DNA of 13,963 bases from Patescibacteria group bacterium. GTDB taxonomy: Bacteria; Patescibacteriota; Microgenomatia; UBA1400; PJMF01. The stretch covers positions 1 to 13,963 of the forward strand of contig JAHJBU010000068.1 of assembly GCA_018813375.1 (NCBI GenBank). Direction: 5' to 3'. The position numbers and the translations under genes were made by a program. The notes beneath the pieces are model-generated. The model did no database searches. It was not told the DNA's origin and was given only the letters and a program-made list of their open reading frames with translations. Positions 1 to 4,695 of this stretch are shown one piece after another (positions within the stretch are counted from its first letter, which is position 1; each line of letters starts with the position of its first letter).

Positions 1-1
1 A

Positions 2-118
2 GAGTCTTATAGCTCTAAAAGAGACGCTTTGAAGCGAGAGAAACAGCTAAAAAATTGGAAAAGTTCTAAGGCTATAGCTAAGCTGATTAACAGAAATAAT
101 TTAGGCCCCGTGGTGTAG
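2..118 (+). CDS. GIY-YIG nuclease family protein, C-terminal fragment (5' end outside window)
   Basis: An open frame enters from the left edge and reads to a TAG at 116-118. The visible 38 residues begin ESYSSKRDALKREKQLKNWK and continue to KLINRNN. The pattern acidic-S...A..REKQLK.W...K...LI is the typical C-terminal end of small GIY-YIG family proteins (structure-specific or homing-type endonucleases of about 85-100 residues). The catalytic GIY and YIG motifs would lie outside the window, so activity cannot be judged. The last five codons and the stop fall inside tRNA-Asp (104-176) on the same strand, so the tail LGPVV is translated tRNA sequence. This could mean that the original stop was lost. 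The family call rests on this short tail only. Confidence 0.7.
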   Translation, partial: ESYSSKRDALKREKQLKNWKSSKAIAKLINRNNLGPVV

Positions 119-176
119 TGGTTAACATGTCTCCCTGTCACGGAGAAGATCACCGGTTCGATCCCGGTCGGGGTCG
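104..176 (+). tRNA. tRNA-Asp (anticodon GTC)
   Basis: A complete 73-nt cloverleaf. The acceptor stem GGCCCCG pairs with CGGGGTC (one G-T pair) and the discriminator base is G176. The anticodon stem TCTCC/GGAGA closes loop CTGTCAC, with anticodon GTC at 137-139. The T-arm carries GGTTCGATCCC. CCA is not encoded (GCAAA follows), so a CCA-adding enzyme is needed. Its first 15 bases overlap the end of the GIY-YIG frame. Confidence 0.96.
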
Positions 177-211
177 CAAAGTAATGGTTTAGATTGATGT
201 ATAGGGATATA

Positions 212-445
212 CTAGCCTTTTCTTTCTTTGCCAATAGATAGGGGTTCAATTTTTGTTTCATGACGTCCATCCTTGAGTCTTAATCTCTCGTGTTCTGAAG
301 CATGGCGTTCGCAATAGTCTCCTACAACTGTCCAAGAGCCATAGGTTGTTCTCTTAGTGAGTGGGTCTTCATTGATAACCCTAGACATTAGTTTACTAGT
401 TGCTTCAACACCGCTGTTAAGCCCGCATTGTGTACAATTTGACAT
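212..445 (-). CDS. Small hypothetical Cys-rich (zinc-ribbon-like) protein
   Basis: A 77-residue protein I do not recognise. It has CTQC at residues 4-7 and YCERH at about 44-48, so a CxxC plus CxxH set could bind one metal ion. The rest is charged, with a basic C-terminus. There is no membrane segment or signal peptide. The ATG at 445 is preferred because it lies directly before the first CxxC and because a consensus -10 box ends 8 nt upstream of it. There is no Shine-Dalgarno site at normal spacing. It is a monocistronic unit converging on tRNA-Asp. The cysteine pattern and the promoter support a real gene; the function is unknown. Metal binding is inferred from residue pattern alone. Confidence 0.58.
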   Translation of the reverse strand: MSNCTQCGLNSGVEATSKLMSRVINEDPLTKRTTYGSWTVVGDYCERHASEHERLRLKDGRHETKIEPLSIGKERKG

Positions 446-453
446 ACAAAGTA

Positions 454-488
454 ATTATATCACCAATAAATTGGTGTGTTCTATAAAC
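454..488 (-). promoter_or_regulatory. Promoter with palindromic operator for the small Cys-rich gene
   Basis: On the minus strand a perfect TATAAT (454-459) ends 8 nt before the ATG at 445, which places the transcription start at or next to the start codon. A perfect 7-bp inverted repeat with a 2-bp centre, CACCAATAAATTGGTG (461-476), fills the spacer between the -10 and the -35 region. The -35 region, AGAACA within GTTTATAGAACA (477-488), is weak. A repressor bound to the palindrome would block the polymerase. The regulator is not identified. Confidence 0.5.
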
Positions 489-543
489 AACTTAGTAATA
501 GCTAAGAAACAACTAGATTAAAACCTATTTCCTCAAGCGTAAA

Positions 544-618
544 CTAGTTCCCCATTGTACCCACAATCTTCTCAAGTGAGATTCTTATTTGTTCCACCCA
601 ATTCCGCTCTAGTTCGCA
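544..618 (-). repeat. 75-bp dispersed repeat, copy A
   Basis: One of three related 75-bp segments (others at 2716-2790 and 5009-5083), all in the same orientation. By eye it matches copy C at 61 of 75 positions and copy B at 57 of 75. Read on the minus strand it gives CELERNWVEQIRISLEKIVG followed by TMGN and a stop; a stop also lies two codons upstream. It is therefore not a gene here, but the differences between copies concentrate at third positions of this frame. Confidence 0.75.
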
Positions 619-631
619 AGTTCAAATATAT

Positions 632-645
632 ATTGATATATCAAT
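632..645. promoter_or_regulatory. Perfect 14-bp palindrome downstream of the phosphatase gene
   Basis: ATTGATATATCAAT is a perfect palindrome 12 bp beyond the stop of the minus-strand phosphatase gene. It is pure A/T at the centre, has no following T-run and would form only a weak hairpin. A binding site is possible; a terminator is unlikely. In DNA this AT-rich a chance palindrome cannot be excluded. Confidence 0.25.
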
Positions 646-657
646 CTATATCATAGT

Positions 658-1302
658 TTATAAATCAGTTTTTTTGTCAATTCCCACCACTTCTCTCACA
701 AAAAAATCTACACCATCAGAATCAATAATAATATGGCTTGCATTTCCAATAGCTCCGTGAGGCAATTCTTTATTTGTGGCAAAACCAAGCTTAATCAGGA
801 CAGCTCTAATAGTTCCTGCGTGAGACACCACTAAAATATTTTTTCCTAAATATGCTAAAGCGGCTTCTCGTAAAAAAACAATTGCTCTAGTCGCAATTTC
901 TTCAGTGCTTTCTAATTCTGGATGAACTTTGCATCTCATTGCCTGTTCATTGGATAAAGACTCTCTGTGTTTTAGTGCATTTTTCAGCTTTTCTTGAAAG
1001 TAATCAATTTTCTTTCCCTGAAAAGGACCCAAGTGAACCTCTCTTAAAAGATGATTGGTTTTAATAACTAAATCATGGTCGGCCATAATAATATCGGCAG
1101 TACGCTTGGCTCTTAATAAATCTGAGCTGAAAGCATGATCAAACTTTACATTATTTAATTTTTCTGCTGTCGTTTTAGCTTGTTCAACCCCTTTTTCAGT
1201 TAATGGAGAATCAAGATGTCCTTGCATTATTTTTTTTGTATTCCACTCAGTTTGTCCGTGTCTAATTAGGTAGAATTTACAGTAGGTATTTTTTTTGGTC
1301 AT
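658..1302 (-). CDS. Histidine phosphatase superfamily protein (phosphoglycerate mutase-like)
   Basis: A 214-residue cytoplasmic protein of the branch 1 histidine phosphatases. Visible motifs are LIRHGQTEWN at about residues 12-21, with the phospho-accepting His15 inside RHG; SSDLLRAKRTAD at 59-70, with the phosphate-binding arginine; REVHLGPFQG at 87-96, with the probable acid Glu88; and VVSHAG at 158-163, with the second active-site His161. All catalytic residues expected for the family are present and the length is normal. Members act on many small phospho-compounds (phosphoglycerate, cobalamin precursors, nucleotides), so the substrate cannot be named. It appears monocistronic. A TAAAAT hexamer ends 9 nt upstream of the ATG with no Shine-Dalgarno site, which suggests a leaderless or near-leaderless transcript. 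Confidence 0.93.
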   Translation of the reverse strand: MTKKNTYCKFYLIRHGQTEWNTKKIMQGHLDSPLTEKGVEQAKTTAEKLNNVKFDHAFSSDLLRAKRTADIIMADHDLVIKTNHLLREVHLGPFQGKKIDYFQEKLKNALKHRESLSNEQAMRCKVHPELESTEEIATRAIVFLREAALAYLGKNILVVSHAGTIRAVLIKLGFATNKELPHGAIGNASHIIIDSDGVDFFVREVVGIDKKTDL

Positions 1303-1311
1303 AATTGCTTG

Positions 1312-1317
1312 ATTTTA
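1312..1317 (-). promoter_or_regulatory. -10 element of the phosphatase gene
   Basis: TAAAAT on the minus strand, 9 nt before the ATG at 1302. The -35 region is poor (TATAGA at 17-bp spacing). The motif GTTTATAGAACA at 1332-1343 is shared with the promoter region of the small Cys-rich gene (477-488). Confidence 0.4.
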
Positions 1318-1384
1318 TCATTGTTGATAGATGTTCTATAAACCTCTAGGTAATTGATTAAGTAAATATTGGCATACAATTTAG

Positions 1385-1417
1385 ATTGTTTGACGCGAAA
1401 CAATGGATTGTTAAAAT
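1385..1417 (+). promoter_or_regulatory. Distal promoter with overlapping inverted repeat, upstream of the HTH-ATPase gene
   Basis: TTGACG (1390-1395), a 16-bp spacer and TAAAAT (1412-1417) form the best sigma70-type promoter in this gap on the plus strand. The inverted repeat ATTGTTT-GACGCG-AAACAAT (1385-1404) covers the -35 box. A further ATTGTT at 1407-1412 lies 22 bp (two helical turns) from the first. A transcript would start near 1424 and carry about 165 nt of leader through the repeat array. Confidence 0.45.
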
Positions 1418-1477
1418 ATACTATCGTTGCGGTGAGTTAACGAATATAATCAACTCATGCCGAATTTTATGTATAAA

Positions 1478-1587
1478 TTGCATAGATTTGCATAGATTTT
1501 ACTAATTTTGCATAGATTTGAACATATTTGAATTAACTTGCATAGATTTGAATAGGTTGGTAGAATTTGTCTAGATTGGTAAAAAAT
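1478..1587 (+). repeat. 10-bp phased tandem repeat array (TTGCATAGAT units)
   Basis: TTGCATAGAT starts at 1478, 1488, 1508 and 1538. Degenerate units that keep the TTG start lie in register at 1518, 1528 and 1548, and weaker ones follow to about 1587. The 10-bp period is close to one turn of DNA, so each unit presents the same helix face. The array ends next to the ATG at 1589 of a gene with a MerR-type DNA-binding domain. A cooperative autoregulatory binding site is the simplest reading. Confidence 0.7.
1538..1566 (+). promoter_or_regulatory. Proximal promoter of the HTH-ATPase/STAS operon
   Basis: TTGCAT (1538-1543), a 17-bp spacer and TAGAAT (1561-1566) on the plus strand. The -35 box is itself one of the 10-bp repeat units, so a protein bound to the array would compete with or recruit polymerase. 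The predicted start near 1573 leaves a leader of about 16 nt without a clear Shine-Dalgarno site. Confidence 0.4.
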
Positions 1588-1588
1588 T

Positions 1589-2335
1589 ATGCGATTTAAT
1601 CTTATTAAGATAGGTGAAGCCGCTGAGTTACTGGGTGTTTCCATTGATACACTTAGAAGGTGGGATAAGGCGGGGAAGTTTTTATCAGTTAGAACTGGCT
1701 CTAAAGGGCATAGGTTTTACCGATTCTCAGATATAGAGTCCAAACTAAATTCTGCATCTAATTATCGTAATTTAGCTAGAGAATGGGTTCAATCCACAGA
1801 AGGGTTTTCGTTGGATCCTCAGGTGTATTGTGAAACGCGTGATATGTTTCAGGCTAGATTGGAAACATTACAGTCTAGACTTGGAAAAATGATGCCTCTT
1901 GAAAAAGTAGTTTCTCTTGTTATCGCTGTCGCAGGAGAAATCGGCAACAACTCATTTGATCACAATTTGGGAAACTGGTCAGATATAATGGGAATTTTTT
2001 TCTATTATGATGAAAGAAATAAATCCATTATTCTGGCAGATAGAGGCCAGGGAATATTATCTACTTTAAAGCGAGTTAAACCCGAATTAGATAATGCCAA
2101 AGAGGCACTAAGGGTTGCATTTACAGAAATAATTTCTGGTAGACAGCCCGAAGCTAGAGGAAATGGGTTGAAATTTGTTAAATCAATAATAATCAATAAC
2201 TCATTTTCACTTGATTTTCAAACAGGGAATGCCTTCCTACATTTAAAGCAAAATGATGAGGATCTTTTCATACAAGAGATTGGCACTACAATTAAAGGAT
2301 GTTTTGCTACAATAAAAATTGAGAGAACAATATGA
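1589..2335 (+). CDS. MerR-type HTH domain fused to GHKL (histidine-kinase-like) ATPase domain
   Basis: A 248-residue predicted DNA-binding ATPase. Residues 6-50 form a MerR/excisionase-type winged helix (IGEAAELLGVSIDTLRRWDK, then a wing ending HRFYRFSDIE). Residues 100-245 carry the GHKL ATP-binding boxes: the N box around E117, N120/N121 and H125; the G1 box DRGQG at 151-155; and the G2 box RGNGL at 190-194. There is no phospho-acceptor histidine domain and no transmembrane segment, so it is not a sensor kinase. The ATPase part resembles anti-sigma-factor-type (RsbW-like) domains, which bind STAS partners. The next gene encodes a STAS-like protein and overlaps this one by ATGA. I infer a one-operon partner-switching regulator in which the ATPase state controls DNA binding, probably at the upstream repeat array. 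The domain calls are firm; the mechanism is not. Confidence 0.88.
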   Translation: MRFNLIKIGEAAELLGVSIDTLRRWDKAGKFLSVRTGSKGHRFYRFSDIESKLNSASNYRNLAREWVQSTEGFSLDPQVYCETRDMFQARLETLQSRLGKMMPLEKVVSLVIAVAGEIGNNSFDHNLGNWSDIMGIFFYYDERNKSIILADRGQGILSTLKRVKPELDNAKEALRVAFTEIISGRQPEARGNGLKFVKSIIINNSFSLDFQTGNAFLHLKQNDEDLFIQEIGTTIKGCFATIKIERTI

Positions 2336-2628
2336 TGACTATTCAACTAAAAAAATTCGGCAGTACCTTAGTATCAAGACCCTCTGGAAAAGAGGCTTGG
2401 TTAGCATTCCAACCAATGCTTAGTCAAATTAAGAGAAACGAAGAAATTATTGTTAACTTTGATGATGTGATCGTATTAACACCCTCATGGGCTGATGAGT
2501 TTTTAACACCGCTGAAAAATCATTTTGGTAAACAGGTGTACCTGCATAATATCGATAATCCTTCTGTAAAAGCAACGTTGTCAATATTGAACCAACAACA
2601 TGATTTGAACAAATCAAGCACTTCTTAG
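2332..2628 (+). CDS. STAS-like protein (DUF4325 type), partner of the HTH-ATPase
   Basis: A 98-residue protein with the hallmark segment VNFDDVIVLTPSWADEFLTP at residues 41-60, matching the conserved hydrophobic-D-F-x-x-V...P-S-[FW]-A-D-E core of the DUF4325 STAS-like family. An earlier R-P-S-G-K-E-A stretch (16-22) and the later hydrophobic segments fit the same fold. Its ATG at 2332 overlaps the stop of the HTH-ATPase gene (ATGA), so the two are translationally coupled and probably made in equal amounts. A second ATG follows directly at 2335. Classical STAS antagonists are phosphorylated on Ser or Thr by their ATPase partner; here T50, S52 and S79 are candidates by position, which is inference only. 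No terminator is visible after the stop. Confidence 0.8.
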   Translation: MMTIQLKKFGSTLVSRPSGKEAWLAFQPMLSQIKRNEEIIVNFDDVIVLTPSWADEFLTPLKNHFGKQVYLHNIDNPSVKATLSILNQQHDLNKSSTS

Positions 2629-2715
2629 TTTTTGGTTTAATTTAACTTGTTCCATTATTGTCTAGGTAAAGAATCAAATAAGCGTAGGTGTTGGGTTAAT
2701 TTCATCTGGTGCACA

Positions 2716-2790
2716 CCACTTCCCCATCACGTCTACAATCCTCTCGAGTGAGATGTTCATTTGTTTCACCCAATTCTGTTTTAGTTCGCC
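2716..2790 (-). repeat. 75-bp dispersed repeat, copy B
   Basis: Related to copies A (544-618) and C (5009-5083), same orientation. The minus-strand frame reads GELKQNWVKQMNISLERIVD followed by VMGKW and then 13 further residues before a TGA. A TAA lies six codons upstream and no in-frame start precedes the segment. The frame is open through the whole repeat in this copy only. It sits after the STAS gene and before the small membrane peptide gene. Confidence 0.75.
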
Positions 2791-2808
2791 ATATAGGTAT
2801 TTATCTTG

Positions 2809-2904
2809 TTAAAAAATGATAAATATAATCAATATCACCAAAGCAATGATTGTTGGTAACAAAAAAGGATTTGGTTGAATGATCTTGTTTTTTGATTGTT
2901 TCAT
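2809..2904 (-). CDS. 31-residue single-pass membrane peptide
   Basis: A short frame on the minus strand encodes a basic N-terminus (MKQSKNKIIQPNP) and then one strongly hydrophobic stretch of about 18 residues (FLLPTIIALVILIIFIIF) up to a TAA. It begins 7 nt after the stop of the zinc-ribbon gene on the same strand, so the two could be co-translated. The Lys-rich start before the membrane segment fits an N-in orientation. Shine-Dalgarno support is weak (GGTGGA is too far upstream). I do not recognise the peptide; it could be a membrane-active or regulatory small protein. The clean lysine/hydrophobic layout is the main evidence that it is real. Confidence 0.45.
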   Translation of the reverse strand: MKQSKNKIIQPNPFLLPTIIALVILIIFIIF

Positions 2905-2911
2905 TTTTACT

Positions 2912-3127
2912 TTAAAAAAGTCCACCACCACTACCACTGCTACCACTTCCAATTTTTTTACCACAATCTTTACAATAATAAACCTCATTTCTATCCATAA
3001 TGTCCTTGGTTAAGAGTTTGTCATGTTTTACCTCATCATCCTTACCTCTGCTTTTAGCACAGCTTGCACAATAGTAGTCACCATCTGCTTCATAGCCCAG
3101 GATGTCATCTTTATTGATTTTTGGCAT
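2912..3127 (-). CDS. Small zinc-ribbon protein with Gly/Ser-rich tail
   Basis: A 71-residue protein with two CxxC knuckles, CASC at residues 20-23 and CKDC at 52-55, spaced as in rubredoxin-like or zinc-ribbon folds. Aromatic residues precede each knuckle (YYC twice), so the two halves look alike. The last 13 residues are almost all Gly and Ser and end in LF. The start ATG has an AAAGGA site about 8 nt upstream, one of the few convincing Shine-Dalgarno sites here. It lies 23 nt after the truncated TetR gene on the same strand and may end that transcript. Function unknown; zinc binding is inferred from the cysteines. Confidence 0.7.
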   Translation of the reverse strand: MPKINKDDILGYEADGDYYCASCAKSRGKDDEVKHDKLLTKDIMDRNEVYYCKDCGKKIGSGSSGSGGGLF

Positions 3128-3150
3128 AATTTATTCCTTTAATAAATAGC

Positions 3151-3666
3151 TTATTTTTTAAGATTAGACTCTGATCCAGAAAGTAAGAAACTAGTAAAGT
3201 CATCAGCTAATTGCTTCGGATTTCTATCACCAGAATGAAGTGGTGATAAAACATACCCCAATATAGTTGTGGTAAAAGAAAATAGAGTTTTATAAGTGAA
3301 TCGTCTAAGTAAATCAGCTCCACCAATTAAATCCCTTATTAACCTCATCAAATCAATGCGTAGATCAGTTATTAACTGAAGAATTGGTATTTTTTTATCA
3401 GTAGAAGCTCCCATTGAGACTAACAGTGATATTTCCGGATGACTAATTTTAAAATCTAGTAAGGTTTTTACAATATTAAAAACAACATCAGACGGCAATT
3501 TGCTTTTTTCAACTGATAAGCGAAGTTCTTTTTTTAAATCAGCTATAGAGCCTTTCATTAGTTCTTCAACGAGGTGATCTTTGCTTTTAAAATGGTAGTA
3601 AAGAGAAGATTTAGTAAAGTTCATTTCCTCAGCAATATCACTCATAGAAACGCCATAATAACCTCT
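3151..3666 (-). pseudogene. TetR/AcrR-family regulator, 5'-truncated
   Basis: From residue 1 of the ATG at 3645 the protein reads MSDIAEEMNFTKSSLYYHFK, the second half of a TetR helix-turn-helix, followed by about 140 residues of ligand-binding-type helices. Homology continues upstream of that ATG as RGYYGVS (3646-3666) until a TAA at 3667-3669, so about 20-25 residues of the usual N-terminus (helix 1 of the DNA-binding domain) are missing. The sequence directly upstream is the tail of an HD-domain gene in another frame, so a deletion seems to have joined the two genes. The remaining 164-residue frame starts within an ATGA overlap and might still be translated, but without helix 1 it is unlikely to bind DNA normally. 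Confidence is high for the family and moderate for pseudogene status. Confidence 0.78.
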
Positions 3667-4039
3667 TTATGTTGAATTAATACTTCTAGCTTATCCATAG
3701 CTTGAGCAAATTGAGCCTCATAGGTTTTGCAGTTTTCAAACTCCAACCATAAATCAAACAATTCTTTTTCTTTTTCAGGATTTTTAAGAATTTGCAATAT
3801 TTCTTTGATAGCTAAAGTCTCTCGCTCTTTTTTATTTTCTAGCTTACCTTTCCAAGCATAATGATCTCCTATATATATTTCAGCCACATTTGGTCATATA
3901 AAATTAAAGCCATCATTGTGATTCTCCAAGTATGTTCTGCTACGCTCTCTTGTCTGCCATCAGATAACCAGCTATGTCTGAGAAGTTTTTTAAGAGCCTC
4001 AATTTCATGAAAAAATTTTAAAATATTTTTATGCTTCAT
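3642..4039 (-). pseudogene. HD-domain hydrolase (HDDC2/YfbR-like), frameshifted and missing its HD motif
   Basis: The ATG at 4039 starts a 56-residue frame whose residues 1-50 match the N-terminus of HDDC2/YfbR-type 5'-nucleotidase-like proteins (LKFFHEIEALKKLLRHSWLS, then ESVAEHTWRITMMALIL with the first metal histidine); it ends at a TAG at 3869-3871. The C-terminal half continues in another frame, from about 3890 to the TGA at 3642: VAEIYIGDHYAWKGK, LENKKERE and LWLEFENCKTYEAQFAQAMD. Between the halves about 20 residues that normally carry the catalytic HD pair are absent, and the end is cut after QHKE where TetR sequence begins. Two lesions plus the lost HD motif make activity very unlikely. 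Its ATG overlaps the stop of the intact HD gene upstream (ATGA), so it was once the second gene of that operon. Confidence 0.82.
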
Positions 4040-4617
4040 AGCTTAATTTCTCCAACAATTTTTTGCCATGCTTCATACATTGGTATTATTTTTTCTCTAA
4101 CTTCATCAAAAAGTATTTTGTCGTTTAAATCTCGCTTCATCTTTTTAAATAATTTTGTTTTTAGTTGATGATAGTCGTTTTTACTTTTCCTACTCCAAGA
4201 ATACAAAATCCTTAAATAAAATCCGTTGTGATAATGACTTAAAGCATCGGCGGTAGCTAAAATTTTACCCTCTAGGCTATTTGGCTTTCCGTTTTCATCA
4301 CAAGAATGAGTTTTGCATGATTCAACTATTAAATTTACAAAGTCTTTGCCAAATCCATTCTCTGTCAAGGTTTTTTTCGCATAATTAGATCCATATAAAT
4401 CATGACCCACATCATGTCCATGAGCCCTTCCAATGTCATGAAACCACACGCTTAAAATAACAGCATCTCTATTAGCCTTTGGATATAATTCACACAAATC
4501 TAGAGCTAGTTTTTCTACGACTAAAATATGTTCTTCATAAAACCATAAGTCGCAGTGTTTAGAAGATTTGACATGATTTTCTAAGCTGCTTTTTATTTGT
4601 TGGACTTTGTTTTGCAT
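4036..4617 (-). CDS. HD-domain metal-dependent phosphohydrolase
   Basis: A 193-residue cytoplasmic HD-superfamily protein. The metal-binding set is complete: H30 (EEHILVVEKLAL), the H60-D61 pair (WFHDIGR), histidines at 72 and 104, and D124 in ILATADALSHY. This H...HD...H...D arrangement is that of small stand-alone HD phosphohydrolases acting on nucleotides or other phospho-compounds; the substrate cannot be told. The C-terminal third is Lys-rich and helical. It is the first gene of an operon whose second member, a different HD protein, is broken. A TAAAAT box ends 6 nt before the ATG and a perfect 14-bp palindrome lies just upstream. HD proteins are common in nucleotide clean-up and in defence; nothing here points to defence in particular. 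Confidence 0.88.
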   Translation of the reverse strand: MQNKVQQIKSSLENHVKSSKHCDLWFYEEHILVVEKLALDLCELYPKANRDAVILSVWFHDIGRAHGHDVGHDLYGSNYAKKTLTENGFGKDFVNLIVESCKTHSCDENGKPNSLEGKILATADALSHYHNGFYLRILYSWSRKSKNDYHQLKTKLFKKMKRDLNDKILFDEVREKIIPMYEAWQKIVGEIKL

Positions 4618-4623
4618 AACCTT

Positions 4624-4652
4624 ATTTTAACACTCTTCTGAGATATATCTCA
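4624..4652 (-). promoter_or_regulatory. Promoter and palindromic operator of the HD/TetR operon
   Basis: On the minus strand TAAAAT (4624-4629) ends 6 nt before the ATG at 4617, with TGAGAT (4647-4652) 17 bp upstream as a poor -35. The perfect palindrome TGAGATATATCTCA (4639-4652) covers the spacer and -35. Palindromes of this size are typical TetR-family operators and a truncated TetR gene lies downstream in the same operon, so this may be its former binding site. Confidence 0.45.
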
Positions 4653-4680
4653 TTAAGCAAAAATTACAAAATAATTATGC

Positions 4681-4686
4681 TACAAT
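4681..4686 (+). promoter_or_regulatory. -10 element of the HicB-like gene
   Basis: TACAAT ends 9 nt before the ATG at 4696, with no Shine-Dalgarno site between them, again suggesting a leaderless transcript. The -35 region is weak. The palindrome at 4639-4652 lies about 30 bp upstream and could act on this divergent promoter as well. Confidence 0.42.
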
Positions 4687-4695
4687 AAGTTTATT

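Noticed and set aside
7..270. 87-codon minus-strand frame across tRNA-Asp
   Set aside because: It is the antisense of the tRNA (the familiar TPTGIEPVIF-type spurious peptide) and overlaps the GIY-YIG tail; no support as a gene.
1478..1549. CRISPR array or plasmid iterons
   Set aside because: The units are only 10 bp with no unique spacers, so it is not CRISPR; no replication initiator gene is present, so a replication origin is not supported.
1450..1644. 64-codon minus-strand frame with repeated NLCK/NLC words
   Set aside because: It is a read-through of the 10-bp DNA repeat array into the start of the HTH gene; the repeat unit is not a multiple of three and the peptide has no family resemblance.
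2005..2196. 63-codon minus-strand frame inside the HTH-ATPase gene
   Set aside because: A shadow of a well-supported coding frame.
2716..2790. Repeat copy B as a functional short gene
   Set aside because: Its frame is open but has no start codon before the conserved part, and the sister copies are interrupted; kept as a repeat.
3869..3895. Programmed ribosomal frameshift in the HD pseudogene
   Set aside because: A frameshift would not restore the missing stretch with the HD pair, and no slippery heptamer was seen; decay explains it better.
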